Assembly (NCBI RefSeq): GCF_016907955.1
Contig: NZ_JAFBCX010000002.1
Coordinates: 62,001 to 126,000, forward strand
Direction of reading: 5' to 3'
Length of the DNA: 64,000 nt
Source of the DNA: Lentzea nigeriaca
Lineage (GTDB): Bacteria > Actinomycetota > Actinomycetes > Mycobacteriales > Pseudonocardiaceae
In this document: in pieces, positions 16,547 to 26,006 of the stretch
How positions within the stretch are numbered: the stretch's first letter is position 1
Layout of the letters: every line of letters starts with the position of its first letter
Translations under genes and position numbers: made by a program
The notes under the pieces: generated by a model
What the model saw: only the letters and a program-made list of their open reading frames with translations
Told to the model about the DNA's origin: nothing
Databases searched by the model: none

Positions 16547-18325
16547 ATGAACGGACAGGACCGCCTCGGGTACGAACAGCGCCTCGCGCTGGAGCTCGCG
16601 GCCATCGGGCAGCGGCTGATGACCATCAGCTCGGAGATGCGGGAGCACTCGGCCGCAGTCGCTCCGCCACCCGTGATGGCACCTCCTGTCGCGGTTCCGG
16701 TCATGCCGCCGCCACCGGTGCAGCAGCAGTGGCCGCAGCCTCCGCCTCAACAGCCGTGGGTTCCTCCGCAGCCGCGCGAGTCCCTGTTCGAGAAGCTCGG
16801 CAAGGACGGCGCGGGGTCGAAGCTGCTGGCCTGGGTCGGTGGCGCGATCACCGTGCTCGGCTTCGTGCTGCTGCTGATCCTCGCCATCCAGCGCGGCTGG
16901 CTCGGCCCGCTGCCGCGCGTGATCGGTGGCGCGGTCTTCAGCGGTGCCCTCGTGGGCATCGGCATCTGGCTGCACCGCAACCCGGCCGGTCGCACGGGCG
17001 CGTTCGCGCTGGCCGCGACCGGTTTCGCCGGCCTGTACCTCGACGTCATCGCCGCCACGAGCCTCTACGAGTACCTGCCTCCGCCGGTGGGTCTCGTCGT
17101 CGGCCTCGGCGTCGCGGCCACCGGTGTCGTGCTCGCGCTGCGGTGGGAGTCGCAAACGCTCGCGGTCGGCGTTGTCGCAGCGTGCGCCATCTGCTCGCCG
17201 ATCTTGACCGAGGGCTTCACGGTGCTGCTGGTCGGGTTCCTGCTGGTGCTGAAGATGGCCAGCACGCCGGTCCAGATCCAGCGCAACTGGCCGGGCCTCG
17301 CGATCGCCGGTGGCTTCCCGCCGATCATCGCCTCGCTGCTCACCACGGCGAGCGCCATCCCGCGTGACTACGAATGGACCGTGGTCGGGGTCGCGGCGGC
17401 CACGACCGTCGTCGGCATCGTGGTCGCGCTGCTGACCATCCTGAAGCGCCCTGACGACATCGTCGCGGTCGCGCTGGTCGCCGGCTCGGCGCTGCCGTCC
17501 CTGTTCGCGACCACGCTGCTGGACGACCCGGCCAACTCGCTGCTCGCCGGTGCGGTGGCCGCGGTGCTGCTGGCCATCTGGATGGTGCCCGACCTGCCGC
17601 GTTCGTTCACGACGGCGGCCGGTGCGACGGGCATGCTCGCGTTGTTCCAGACGACCGTGATCGCGCTCGACGGCAACGTCCGCACCGCGATCGTGCTGGC
17701 AGAGGCAGTGCTGCTGGCGTTCCTCGCGGCGCGGCTCGACAAGCGCAGCGCGTTGGTCGGGTCGATCGTGTTCGGCGCCGTCGGGTTCCTGATGGCGGTC
17801 GGCCAGGCCGTGCCCATCTCGTGGCTGGTGGAGGAACCGCGCCACGTCACCGTCAGCTCCGGCGACTACGCGGCAGGCCTCATCACGGCGCTCGTGCTGG
17901 GCGTCTTCGCCGCCGCCGAGCCGTGGGCCGCGCTGAGGATGCAGGTGCTGCGCGAACCGGCGAAGCACCCGGTTCCGTGGATCATCGCCGGCCTCGTCCT
18001 GCTCTACGGCGCAGCCGGTGCGGTGCTGTGCACGGCGTTGCTCGTGTCACCGGACGAGAGCGGGTTCCTCTTCGGACACTCGGTGGTCACCGTGTCGTGG
18101 ACGATCGCCGCGTTGTTCTTGCTGGTCAAGGGAATCAACAACAAGGCGCTGCGGATCTCGGGCCTGATCCTCGTCGGCGCGGCGGTGATCAAGCTGGTGA
18201 CGTTCGACCTGGCCGCTTTGGACGGTGTGGCGCGCGTGCTGGCGTTCCTCGGTGCCGGTCTGGTGCTGCTGACCGCGGGTACCCGCTACGCCAAGTTGGT
18301 AGCAAGCGCGAGGACGCCTGACTAG
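16547..18325 (+). CDS. DUF2339 polytopic membrane protein
   Basis: 592-residue membrane protein. Residues 1-35 are a helical cytosolic start (RLALELAAIGQRLMTISSEM), 38-75 a Pro/Gln/Val-rich linker, then from about residue 95 nearly continuous hydrophobic helices to the C terminus, roughly fourteen to sixteen membrane spans. This layout is that of the DUF2339 family, common in bacteria and of unknown function, perhaps linked to the envelope. Start ATG at 16547; no operon partner is seen. Confidence 0.85.
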   Translation: MNGQDRLGYEQRLALELAAIGQRLMTISSEMREHSAAVAPPPVMAPPVAVPVMPPPPVQQQWPQPPPQQPWVPPQPRESLFEKLGKDGAGSKLLAWVGGAITVLGFVLLLILAIQRGWLGPLPRVIGGAVFSGALVGIGIWLHRNPAGRTGAFALAATGFAGLYLDVIAATSLYEYLPPPVGLVVGLGVAATGVVLALRWESQTLAVGVVAACAICSPILTEGFTVLLVGFLLVLKMASTPVQIQRNWPGLAIAGGFPPIIASLLTTASAIPRDYEWTVVGVAAATTVVGIVVALLTILKRPDDIVAVALVAGSALPSLFATTLLDDPANSLLAGAVAAVLLAIWMVPDLPRSFTTAAGATGMLALFQTTVIALDGNVRTAIVLAEAVLLAFLAARLDKRSALVGSIVFGAVGFLMAVGQAVPISWLVEEPRHVTVSSGDYAAGLITALVLGVFAAAEPWAALRMQVLREPAKHPVPWIIAGLVLLYGAAGAVLCTALLVSPDESGFLFGHSVVTVSWTIAALFLLVKGINNKALRISGLILVGAAVIKLVTFDLAALDGVARVLAFLGAGLVLLTAGTRYAKLVASARTPD

Positions 18326-18387
18326 TAGGCCGTCGCGGCTTAGTTGTGTGGTCCGCGATCTTGAGTTGGTTGTAGTTGCGAGCCGAG

Positions 18388-18405
18388 GCAAACGTTTGCT
18401 GATCA
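18388..18405. repeat. 18-base inverted repeat, left copy
   Basis: GCAAACGTTTGCTGATCA. The exact reverse complement lies at 18599-18616. Each copy contains the 12-base palindrome GCAAACGTTTGC, close to PurR/LacI-family operator shape (core AAACGTTT). Confidence 0.7.
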
Positions 18406-18528
18406 CGCCACCTACCGCCAACTCACGATCACATCGCCGACACGCCGCGCGACACGCGGACGACCCGCCCATACCAAAGGTTAGAGGCGACGGTCTACTA
18501 GTAGTGTGTCGCAGCTATCTCTGGGGAT

Positions 18529-18786
18529 GTGGCCGGCAGGCAGCCGCGCTTCGATCATGAAGTTCGCGCTCTCCTGGCTGCCAACTGCACGGTTGGGCTG
18601 ATCAGCAAACGTTTGCGTCAGCATTTCTCTACCGCCGTCTCGGCAGCGACGTACATGAGCGCGACCATCCGGGCTTTCGGTGACGAGCACCAGACCGCCC
18701 AGCCCCGGCCCGACTCAACGGAGCACAACCAAGCCGCGACGCTCTACCAGGACCACGACCGGGCAAAGATTTCCCCTGACAGGTGA
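18529..18786 (+). CDS. Doubtful small hypothetical protein
   Basis: 85-residue frame from GTG 18529 with GGGGA nearby upstream. It contains VRALLAANCTVGLISKRLRQ, which could be a helix-turn-helix, then a polar tail rich in Gln, Asp and Thr. Third-position GC is lower than in neighbouring genes and one of the inverted repeats lies inside it. It may be a gene fragment or chance frame; no family is recognised. Confidence 0.25.
   Translation: MAGRQPRFDHEVRALLAANCTVGLISKRLRQHFSTAVSAATYMSATIRAFGDEHQTAQPRPDSTEHNQAATLYQDHDRAKISPDR
18599..18616. repeat. 18-base inverted repeat, right copy
   Basis: TGATCAGCAAACGTTTGC, the exact reverse complement of 18388-18405. The centres of the two 12-base palindromes are 217 bases apart. 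It falls within the weak ORF 18529-18786. Confidence 0.7.
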
Positions 18787-18829
18787 CGGAAGTAGATCCA
18801 AAGCACCCAGAAGTGGTCCCATCGGGCGT

Positions 18830-19903
18830 ATGGCAAAGCCACGGCTCGCGGCCGCGGTTCTAGCGCTCTCAGCGGCCATCGCGGCGATGGGTGTCGAGCA
18901 ACGGCACGACTACACAACCACTTCCGCAGCGCCAGTTCCGCGTGCGTACGTCGTGGGCAAGACCGGGCTCGTCCAAGTCGTCGACACCAGGAACGGCACG
19001 GTGCTCTCGTACGCCGACACGGCGGGTCGCGCGACGGGTGTCGCCGTGTCGCCGGGCGGGCAGCGGGTCTACGTGGTCAACGGCTGGACGGGCGCGATCA
19101 CCGAGGTCGACCCGAACACCGGCACGGTGATCGACCGGCTCTTCACGAAGGTCCAGCTCTCCCACGCGGCGATGCGGCCGGACGGCAAGCGCCTCTACGT
19201 GTCGGCCAGCGGTGGCATCGCGGTGGTGGACCCAGACACGTTCCGGCTGGTCGCCGCGGTCAAGGTGCCCGGCCAGCCGCAGGGTCTCGCCGTCCACCCG
19301 AACAACCAGGTCCTCTACGTGGCCAACGCGCAGGACGGCACCGTCGGCGTGGTCGACACGGCGACGGCGTTCCAGACCTCGACCGTGCAGGTCGGCGGCC
19401 TGCCGCAGTACCTGGCGATCTCACCGGACGGCAAGCGCCTCTACGTGAGCGGCATGCGGCTGGGCGAGCAGACGCCGGGCACGCTGTCGGCGATCGACAC
19501 GACGACGAACCAGGTCGTCCGCACGACGAGCGTCGGCAGGGGAGCGGGCAGCCTCGCCGTCACCCCGGACGGCACCACCGTCTACCTGGCGCTGGCGAAG
19601 GAGGGGTCGGTCGCGGTCATCGACGCGGCGACCATGACCGTGCGCGAACGCTTGCGCATCAACGCACCGAGCGTCGCCATCGCGCCGGGAGACCCGAGGG
19701 TTTTCCTCGCGACCGGCACGACGACGACGGTGCTGGACAGCTCGAACGCCGTGCTCGCCACCTACCGGATGAAGCCGAGCGAGCTGCAGGAGACGAGGCC
19801 GCGCCAGTTCGACGCGGCCATGATCGCCTTCCCTCCCGGTCAGCCGACGGCGACGGGCTCGCGGACCTCGTCGTCGAAGTCGTCGTCGACCGGCTCGTCG
19901 TGA
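18830..19903 (+). CDS. YVTN-type beta-propeller protein, secreted
   Basis: 357 residues from ATG 18830. An N-terminal hydrophobic segment (LAAAVLALSAAIAAMGV) acts as signal or anchor. The rest is a series of ~40-residue propeller blades (AYVVGKTGLVQVVDTRNGTV, RVYVVNGWTGAITEVDPNTG, RLYVSASGGIAVVDPDTFRL, VLYVANAQDGTVGVVDTATA, RLYVSGM) typical of YVTN/surface-layer repeat proteins. Probably extracellular; binding partner unknown. Ser/Thr-rich tail. The last 64 bases overlap the convergent MMPL gene. Confidence 0.85.
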   Translation: MAKPRLAAAVLALSAAIAAMGVEQRHDYTTTSAAPVPRAYVVGKTGLVQVVDTRNGTVLSYADTAGRATGVAVSPGGQRVYVVNGWTGAITEVDPNTGTVIDRLFTKVQLSHAAMRPDGKRLYVSASGGIAVVDPDTFRLVAAVKVPGQPQGLAVHPNNQVLYVANAQDGTVGVVDTATAFQTSTVQVGGLPQYLAISPDGKRLYVSGMRLGEQTPGTLSAIDTTTNQVVRTTSVGRGAGSLAVTPDGTTVYLALAKEGSVAVIDAATMTVRERLRINAPSVAIAPGDPRVFLATGTTTTVLDSSNAVLATYRMKPSELQETRPRQFDAAMIAFPPGQPTATGSRTSSSKSSSTGSS

Positions 19904-21957
19904 AGCGCGAGGCGTTCCTGGATCCGCTTGAGCGGACCGGGTGACCACCACGCGGCGTTGCCGAGCAGCTTGAGCACGGCCGGCACGAGCAGCATCCGGA
20001 CGACCGTTGCGTCGAGCGCCAGCGCGAGGATCATGCCGACGCCGACGAACCGCATCATCGCGACCTGCGAGAACGCGAACGCGCCCGTCACCACGATCAG
20101 CAGCAGCGCGGCCGACGTGATCACCCGGCCGGTCTTCGCCAGACCGGTGCTCACGGCTTCCTCGGTCGTCGCGCCCTGACCGCGGGCCTCGACCATCCTG
20201 CTCAGCAGGAAGACCTCGTAGTCCGTCGACAGACCGAACACGATCGCGGCCATCAGCACGACGATGCCGGACTCGAGCGGCCCCGGCGTGATGCCGAGCA
20301 GGTCGGCGCCGTGGCCTTCCTGGAAGACCCAGACCAGCGCGCCGAACGTCGCGGACAACGACAGCGCGCTCATCACCACGGCCTTGATCGGCAGCACGAC
20401 CGAGCCGAACGCGAGGAACATCAGGATCAGCGTGGCGCCGACCAGCAGCCCGATCATCAACGGCAGCCCGTCCGCGATGGCGTCGAGCGAGTCCGTGACG
20501 ATGGCCGTGTTGCCGCCGACCAGGACCTCGGAGTTCGGCGGAGGCGTGAGCGCCCGGACATCCTTGAGCGCCTGCTTCGACTCGTCGCTCAGCGCGTCGT
20601 GCTCCAGCCCGGCCGAGGCGGAGGTGACGCCCTTGTCCGCGCCGAGCGGCTGGACCTCGCCGATGCCCTTGACGTCCTTGACCTTGCCCAGGAACTCCTG
20701 GACCGCGGCCTGGTCGCCGCCCTTGACGACGATCTTGAGGCCGGTGTTGGAGAGCGCCGAGAAGTTGTGGTTGATGTTCTCGGTGGCGACGCGCACGGCG
20801 TTGCCCTCCGGCAGCACCTTCTCGGTGACCTGTCCGAACTGGACGTTGAGGAACGGAGCGCCGAGAGCCGCGAGAACCGCGATCAGCGGGACGGCGAACA
20901 GCAACGGCCGCTTCATGACCTTGCCGCTCAGGCTGCGCCAGCCGCGTTCGCTCGGCTCCTTCTTGCGCCACGGCATGGCGAGCTTGTCGACCCGGTGGCC
21001 GAGCACGCCGAGCAACGCGGGCAGCAGCGTCAGCGAGACCAGCGCGGCGATCGCGACGGACGACATGCCGCCGTACGCGAGGGACTTCAGGAAGCCGTGC
21101 GGGAAGATCAGCAGCCCGGCGAGCGCGATGACCAGCAGCGTTGCGGAGAACATGACGGTGCGGCCGGCACTTGCCACGGTTCGGCCCACCGCCTGCTCGT
21201 TGGTGCGCCCTGCCGCGAGCTCCTCGCGGAACCGTCCGACCATGAACAGGCCGTAGTCGATCGCCATGCCCAGGCCGAGCAGCGACGCGACGTTGACCGC
21301 GAACGAGTTGACCTCGGTGAAGATCGCGACGCCGTGCAGCACGCCGAGCGCGCCCATGATCGCGAGCCCGCCGACGACGACGGGGAGTGACGCGGCGACC
21401 AGACCGCCGAAGATGACCACGAGCAACAGCAGGACCAGCGGCAACGAGAACATCTCGGCGCGCGTGAGGTCCGCCTGGGACATGTCGTTGATGGCCTTCT
21501 GGGTCGGCACGAGCCCACCGACCTGCTGGCTGAAGCCATCGACGTTCAACTGCTTCTGGATCTCCTCGAACTGCTTGATCTGCTCGTTCGAGTCACCGCT
21601 CGACAGCGTGATGGCGGCCAGCGCCTGCTGCTTGTCGTCGGACGGCACCGGCCCGACGGTCTTCAGCACGTCGTTCTTGGGGAAGCCGCTGATGTGGTCA
21701 GCGATCTTCTTCAGCTCCAGCGGGTTCGCGAAATCGCCGCGGTAAATGACGATCACGTCACCGTTCTGCCGCCCGAACGCCTCCTCGGCTACCTTGTCGG
21801 CCCGCGCCGCCTCACTGGAAGGAGCCTCGTAACCACCCTGGCTGAGCTTGTCGAACACGCCCATGCCCCACACGCCGCCGAGCACGGCGAGCAGTACGGT
21901 CGCGACGAGCACCACCCATCGGCGGCGATATGCGATCGAGCCCCACTTGGCGAACAT
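19840..21957 (-). CDS. MMPL-family (RND) membrane transporter
   Basis: 705-residue MmpL/RND exporter. An N-terminal membrane helix is followed by an extracellular loop and five to six helices including GMAIDYGLFMVGRFREELAA, then the same pattern repeats in the second half (FGLSTDYEVFLLSRMVEARG), giving about twelve spans. Asp-Tyr pairs in both halves form the proton relay typical of MmpL proteins, which move lipids or hydrophobic compounds. Divergent from a TetR regulator with an inverted repeat between them, so drug- or lipid-inducible efflux is likely. Overlaps the propeller gene at its 3' end. Confidence 0.92.
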   Translation of the reverse strand: MFAKWGSIAYRRRWVVLVATVLLAVLGGVWGMGVFDKLSQGGYEAPSSEAARADKVAEEAFGRQNGDVIVIYRGDFANPLELKKIADHISGFPKNDVLKTVGPVPSDDKQQALAAITLSSGDSNEQIKQFEEIQKQLNVDGFSQQVGGLVPTQKAINDMSQADLTRAEMFSLPLVLLLLVVIFGGLVAASLPVVVGGLAIMGALGVLHGVAIFTEVNSFAVNVASLLGLGMAIDYGLFMVGRFREELAAGRTNEQAVGRTVASAGRTVMFSATLLVIALAGLLIFPHGFLKSLAYGGMSSVAIAALVSLTLLPALLGVLGHRVDKLAMPWRKKEPSERGWRSLSGKVMKRPLLFAVPLIAVLAALGAPFLNVQFGQVTEKVLPEGNAVRVATENINHNFSALSNTGLKIVVKGGDQAAVQEFLGKVKDVKGIGEVQPLGADKGVTSASAGLEHDALSDESKQALKDVRALTPPPNSEVLVGGNTAIVTDSLDAIADGLPLMIGLLVGATLILMFLAFGSVVLPIKAVVMSALSLSATFGALVWVFQEGHGADLLGITPGPLESGIVVLMAAIVFGLSTDYEVFLLSRMVEARGQGATTEEAVSTGLAKTGRVITSAALLLIVVTGAFAFSQVAMMRFVGVGMILALALDATVVRMLLVPAVLKLLGNAAWWSPGPLKRIQERLALHDEPVDDDFDDEVREPVAVG

Positions 21958-21984
21958 CTGCGACGGCCTCCTGGGTTACCGTGC

Positions 21985-22019
21985 TGTAAATGCTGTGAAC
22001 TCTTGTAAACACCGTTCAC
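21985..22019. promoter_or_regulatory. Probable TetR operator between MMPL and tetR
   Basis: Inverted repeat GTGAAC (21995-22000) / GTTCAC (22014-22019), centre 22007. Two TGTAAA copies (21985-21990, 22004-22009) interleave with it. It lies in the 111-base divergent promoter region, 27 bases from the MMPL start, and is the likely site for the adjacent TetR repressor. Confidence 0.5.
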
Positions 22020-22068
22020 TGAAACCGTACGGGCGGTGGACGAGGTCTACAACCCGATGGAGTGACAT

Positions 22069-22794
22069 ATGACCGAGGCCACTCGCCGAGAACGGCTCCG
22101 CGCAGATACCGAGCGTGAGATTCGGCAGGCGGCCCGCGCCCTTTTGGTGGAACGCGGCCGCGACGCGGTGACCCTGCGTGCCATCGCACGCGAGCTGGGC
22201 ATCACCGCGCCCGCCCTGTACCGCTACTACGACTCCCACGACGCGCTATTGCGGCAACTCTGCGACGACATCTGCGCCGACATGGCCGCAGTCCTCTACG
22301 CGGACCTCGCCGCGGACACGTCAGGGCAGGTGGGGTGCCAGGTCAGGGCGGTGTGCCGAGGCTTCCGCCGCTGGGCGCTCGCCCATCCCCAGGAGTTCGC
22401 GCTGGTCTTCGCCTCACCACGGGACCCGCTCGGCGCCGACCAGTTCGGCTCGGTGTTCCTGCACCTCGCCGGTCGCCTGATCGCCTCGAACCTCGTCGTC
22501 AAGCACGCGGACGAGGAAGTGCCCGAAGTGCTGCACGAGGACCTGGTCAGGTTCCAACAGGTGTTGATGGACGCGGTGTCGGTGCACGGCGTCACCGTCG
22601 AGGACGACGTCCTGAATCTCGGGAAGATCTACCACGTGGTGCAGTCCTGGGTGCGGCTGTACGGGCACGTGGCGCTGGAGGTGTTCGGGCGGTTTCCGTT
22701 CGCGGTGAGCAACCCGGAACCGATGTTCGACAACATGCTCGACCAGATGCTGTCGGACATCGGGTTTCAGGAGGACGACTCGGCGGCTCGCTGA
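22069..22794 (+). CDS. TetR-family transcriptional regulator
   Basis: 241-residue TetR repressor. The helix-turn-helix is at about residues 20-60 (AARALLVERGRDAVTLRAIA, LGITAPALYRYYDS); the C-terminal ligand domain (WALAHPQEFALVFASPRDP) resembles the WHG/TetR_C group. It is transcribed away from the MMPL exporter and probably represses it together with its own gene, released by an unknown hydrophobic ligand. Confidence 0.92.
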   Translation: MTEATRRERLRADTEREIRQAARALLVERGRDAVTLRAIARELGITAPALYRYYDSHDALLRQLCDDICADMAAVLYADLAADTSGQVGCQVRAVCRGFRRWALAHPQEFALVFASPRDPLGADQFGSVFLHLAGRLIASNLVVKHADEEVPEVLHEDLVRFQQVLMDAVSVHGVTVEDDVLNLGKIYHVVQSWVRLYGHVALEVFGRFPFAVSNPEPMFDNMLDQMLSDIGFQEDDSAAR

Positions 22795-22888
22795 GCGCTG
22801 TAGCGCCGATGTGGTGTTCGGCGGCGAGCACCGGAGCCGCGGTCAGAGGCGGCGCTGCCAGCGCCACCATGGCGCGGAGCTGTGGCCC

Positions 22889-22918
22889 GAGCCGGCGCAG
22901 CCGTAGCCGCGCCGGCTC
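22889..22918. terminator. Hairpin between tetR and leuS
   Basis: GAGCCGGCGC (22889-22898) and GCGCCGGCTC (22909-22918), 10-base arms with a 10-base loop, between two convergent genes. Likely a shared terminator although no long T run follows. Confidence 0.55.
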
Positions 22919-22927
22919 CTTGAGTTG

Positions 22928-25705
22928 CTACAGAACGACGTTCACCAGGCGGCCGGGGACAACGATCACCTTGCGCGGTTCGCCACCGGCGACCAGCTCG
23001 GCGATCTTCTCCTCGGCCAGGGCCGCGGCCTTGATCTCGTCCTGCGACGCGGAGGCCGCCACGACGACCCGCGAGCGGACCTTGCCGTTGACCTGGATCG
23101 GGTACTCGACGGTGTCCTCGACCAGGTACTGCTCGTCGGCGACGGGGAACGGGCCGTGCGCCAGCGAGTCGGTGCGGCCCAGCTTCGCCCACAGCTCCTC
23201 GGCCACGTGCGGGGCCTGCGGAGCCAGCATCAGCACCAGGGGCTCGGCCAGCGCGCGAGGCGTGCCGGACGCGTAGTGCTTGGTGACGTAGTTGTTCAGC
23301 TCGATCAGCTTCGCGCCTGCCGTGTTGTAGCGCAGGTTGGCGTAGTCGTCGTGGACGCCGGCGATCGTCTTGTGCAGCAACCGCAGCGCTTCGACGGACG
23401 GCTCCTCGTCGGTGACGCGCAGCGAGCCGTCGGCCTCGTCGACCAGGTTGCGCCACAGCCGCTGCAGGAACCGTTGTGCGCCAACGACGTCCTTGGTCGC
23501 CCACGGGCGTGAGACGTCCATCGGGCCCATGGACATCTCGTAGAACCGGAAGGTGTCGGCGCCGTACCGTTCGCACATCTCGTCCGGCGTGACGACGTTC
23601 TTCAGGCTCTTGCCCATCTTCCCGTACTCACGACGGACTTCTTCGCCGTTGTAGAAGTACTTGCCGTCTTCCTCGACGACCTCGTCGGCCGGCACGTACA
23701 CGCCGCGCGGGTCGACGTACGCGTAGGCCTGGATGTAGCCCTGGTTGAACAGGCGGCGGTACGGCTCGTCGCCGGTCAGGTGGCCCAGGTCGAACAGGAC
23801 CTTCTGCCAGAAGCGCGAGTACAGCAGGTGCAGCACCGCGTGCTCGACGCCGCCGATGTACAGGTCGACGCCGCCGGGGTCGGTCGGGCCGTGCTCGGCC
23901 GTGCGCGGGCCCAGCCAGTACTTCTCGTTCTCCGGGTCGACGAACCGCTCGGTCTCGACCGGGTCGACGTAGCGCAGCTGGTACCAGCACGAACCCGCCC
24001 AGTTCGGCATGGTGTTCGTGTCGCGGCGGTACTTCTTCATGCCGTCGCCCAGGTCCAGCTCGACGGTGGTCCACTCGGTCGCGCGCGACAGCGGCGGCGA
24101 CGGCTCGGTGTCCGCGTCCTCCGGGTCGAAGGTGCGCGGCGAGTAGTCGTCGACGTCGGGCAGCTCGATCGGCAGCATCGACTCCGGCAGCGGGATCGGG
24201 GTTCCGTCCTCGTCGTAGACGATCGGGAAGGGCTCGCCCCAGTAGCGCTGGCGGCTGAACAGCCAGTCGCGCAGCTTGAACTGGACGGTGCCGTGGCCGT
24301 GGCCGTTCTCCTCCAGCCACCCGATGATCGTCTTCTTGGCGTCGTCGATGGCCAGGCCGTCCAGGAACCCGCTGTTGATGGCGGGTCCGTCGCCCGTGTA
24401 GGCCTCGCCGTCGAAGCCCTCCGACGGCTGGACCGTGCGGATGATCGGCAGGTCGAACTTCTTCGCGAAGTCCCAGTCGCGCTGGTCCTGGCCGGGCACG
24501 GCCATGATCGCGCCGGTGCCGTAGCCCATCAGCACGTAGTCGGCGATGTAGACGGGGATCTGCTGGCCGTTGACCGGGTTCGTGGCGTACGCCCCGATGA
24601 AGACGCCGGTCTTCTCCTTGTTCTCCTGACGATCCAGTTCGGACTTCAGGGACGCAGCCCGTCGGTACGCCGCGATGTCTGCCACGCGATCGGGCGCCGC
24701 AATCGCGTCCACCAGCTCGTGTTCCGGTGCCAGGACCATGTAGGTCGCGCCGAACAACGTGTCCGGACGGGTCGTGAAGACCTCAATGCTCTCGTCTCCC
24801 ACCGCGAATCGGACACGGGCACCATGCGAGCGCCCGATCCAGTTGCGCTGCATGGCCTTGACCTTGTCCGGCCAGTCCAGCCGGTCCAAGTCGTCGATCA
24901 ACCGGTCCGAGTACGCGGTGATGCGCATCATCCACTGGCGCAGGCTCTTCCTGAACACCGGGAAGTTTCCGCGCTCACTGCGTCCGTCGGCGGTGACCTC
25001 TTCGTTCGCCAGCACAGTACCCAGTCCGGGACACCAGTTGACGGGCGCCTCCGACAAGTAGGCCAGCCGGAATTCGCCCAAGATCCTTTGCTGGTCGGCA
25101 AAAGACAGCTCAGACCAGTTGCGACCGTCCGGGGTGGCTCGCTCCCCAGACTCGAACTGAGCCTCCAGCTCGGCGATCGGGCGAGCCTTCTTCGCGTCCT
25201 CGTCGTACCAGGAGTTGAAGATCTGCAAGAAGATCCACTGGGTCCACTTGTAGTACTCGGGGTCGATCGTCGAGATGCGGCGCCGCTCGTCGTGGCCCAG
25301 CCCCAGCCTGCGGATCTGGCGCAGGTACGTGTTGATGTTGTCTTCGGTGGTCTTGCGCGGGTGCTGCCCGGTCTGCACCGCGTACTGCTCGGCGGGCAGG
25401 CCGAACGCGTCGAAGCCCATCGTGTGCAGAACGTTGCGGCCGTTCATGCGGTGGTAGCGAGCGAACACGTCCGTGCCGATGAAGCCCAGCGGGTGGCCGA
25501 CGTGCAGCCCGGCACCGCTCGGGTACGGGAACATGTCCTGCACGAACAGCTTGTCCGCGGGCACGTCACCCTTGAGCGCCCCCGCGGGGTTCGGCGCGTG
25601 GTAGGTGCCGTGGTCCTCCCAGTACTGCTGCCACCGCTTCTCGATCTGGTTCGCCAGCTCGGCGGTGTAGCGGTAGGCGGGGATCTCCGCCGCGTCCGTG
25701 CTCAT
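22928..25705 (-). CDS. leuS: Leucyl-tRNA synthetase
   Basis: Class Ia aminoacyl-tRNA synthetase charging tRNA-Leu; 925 residues. HIGH-type motif in [16 protein letters not shown] near the N terminus; KMSKS-type loop as KMGKSLKN; the editing (CP1) domain includes [19 protein letters not shown]. The ATG at 25705 is preceded by GAGGGA and homology begins at once ([13 protein letters not shown]); an upstream in-frame extension would run into the leader. A short Leu-rich leader peptide and alternative hairpins precede it, suggesting control by charged tRNA-Leu. Confidence 0.95.
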   Translation of the reverse strand: MSTDAAEIPAYRYTAELANQIEKRWQQYWEDHGTYHAPNPAGALKGDVPADKLFVQDMFPYPSGAGLHVGHPLGFIGTDVFARYHRMNGRNVLHTMGFDAFGLPAEQYAVQTGQHPRKTTEDNINTYLRQIRRLGLGHDERRRISTIDPEYYKWTQWIFLQIFNSWYDEDAKKARPIAELEAQFESGERATPDGRNWSELSFADQQRILGEFRLAYLSEAPVNWCPGLGTVLANEEVTADGRSERGNFPVFRKSLRQWMMRITAYSDRLIDDLDRLDWPDKVKAMQRNWIGRSHGARVRFAVGDESIEVFTTRPDTLFGATYMVLAPEHELVDAIAAPDRVADIAAYRRAASLKSELDRQENKEKTGVFIGAYATNPVNGQQIPVYIADYVLMGYGTGAIMAVPGQDQRDWDFAKKFDLPIIRTVQPSEGFDGEAYTGDGPAINSGFLDGLAIDDAKKTIIGWLEENGHGHGTVQFKLRDWLFSRQRYWGEPFPIVYDEDGTPIPLPESMLPIELPDVDDYSPRTFDPEDADTEPSPPLSRATEWTTVELDLGDGMKKYRRDTNTMPNWAGSCWYQLRYVDPVETERFVDPENEKYWLGPRTAEHGPTDPGGVDLYIGGVEHAVLHLLYSRFWQKVLFDLGHLTGDEPYRRLFNQGYIQAYAYVDPRGVYVPADEVVEEDGKYFYNGEEVRREYGKMGKSLKNVVTPDEMCERYGADTFRFYEMSMGPMDVSRPWATKDVVGAQRFLQRLWRNLVDEADGSLRVTDEEPSVEALRLLHKTIAGVHDDYANLRYNTAGAKLIELNNYVTKHYASGTPRALAEPLVLMLAPQAPHVAEELWAKLGRTDSLAHGPFPVADEQYLVEDTVEYPIQVNGKVRSRVVVAASASQDEIKAAALAEEKIAELVAGGEPRKVIVVPGRLVNVVL

Positions 25706-25744
25706 GTTGATGAGTCCCTCTCCATCGATCCTGCCCCTGACATG

Positions 25745-25814
25745 ACGAAACCCCCCAGCCCAGATGGGCATGGAGGGCTGCCGCGCCGACCGTCTTTCGA
25801 TCAGGTCGCCGCGG
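25745..25814 (-). promoter_or_regulatory. Probable leuS attenuator hairpins
   Basis: Read on the minus strand, immediately after the leader-peptide stop comes a large imperfect hairpin (CCGCGGCGACC, complement of 25804-25814, with GGTCGGCGCGG, complement of 25781-25791; one mismatch). Next are overlapping alternatives: CAGCCC/GGGCTG, and the tight GCCC-ATCT-GGGC stem (complement of 25758-25769) followed by G6 and TTTCGTC. The arrangement looks like a switch between terminator and antiterminator driven by ribosome stalling on the leader. No folding calculation was done. Confidence 0.5.
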
Positions 25815-25844
25815 CTAACTAAGGAGCAGGCGGGCCGTGCTCAT
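25815..25844 (-). CDS. leuS leader peptide (MSTARLLLS)
   Basis: Nine-codon ORF ending in TAG directly before the leuS leader hairpins. It carries three consecutive leucine codons (CTG CTC CTT), each a different codon, four from the end. This is the hallmark of an attenuation leader peptide that senses charged tRNA-Leu. No clear ribosome-binding site precedes the ATG, so it may be leaderless or weakly translated. Stop 110 bases upstream of the leuS ATG. Confidence 0.6.
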   Translation of the reverse strand: MSTARLLLS

Positions 25845-26006
25845 GTCGTCAACGGTATCAGCGCACCGCAAGCGCGATGAACTGGGTGACCGGGGAGGCG
25901 TTGAAGTCGCGCACCGGGACGAGCAGGAGTCGTCCGAGCATGGCGCACAGCACATCTGACCGGGGTGACCGCTCGGTGAACGGCAGCCGGCACCTACCCT
26001 CATGGG

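Larger units (their letters stand above)
18326..18829. other. 504-base gap with palindromes and repeats
   Basis: Only one weak ORF (18529-18786) lies here. Two imperfect direct repeats, CTAGTAGnnnGTCGCnGCT, start at 18322 and 18498. Two copies of GCAAACGTTTGC (18388-18399 and 18605-18616) are embedded in an 18-base exact inverted repeat that includes TGATCA. The composition is less GC-rich than neighbouring genes. It may be a regulatory region or the wreck of a mobile element; no transposase is recognised. Confidence 0.5.

Noticed and set aside
18326..18829. Complete insertion sequence in the repeat-bearing gap
   Set aside because: No transposase frame is recognised and the terminal repeats are imperfect and direct rather than inverted.
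25706..26006. T-box riboswitch ahead of leuS
   Set aside because: No T-box consensus or specifier-loop layout was found; the short Leu-rich ORF with hairpins explains the region better.
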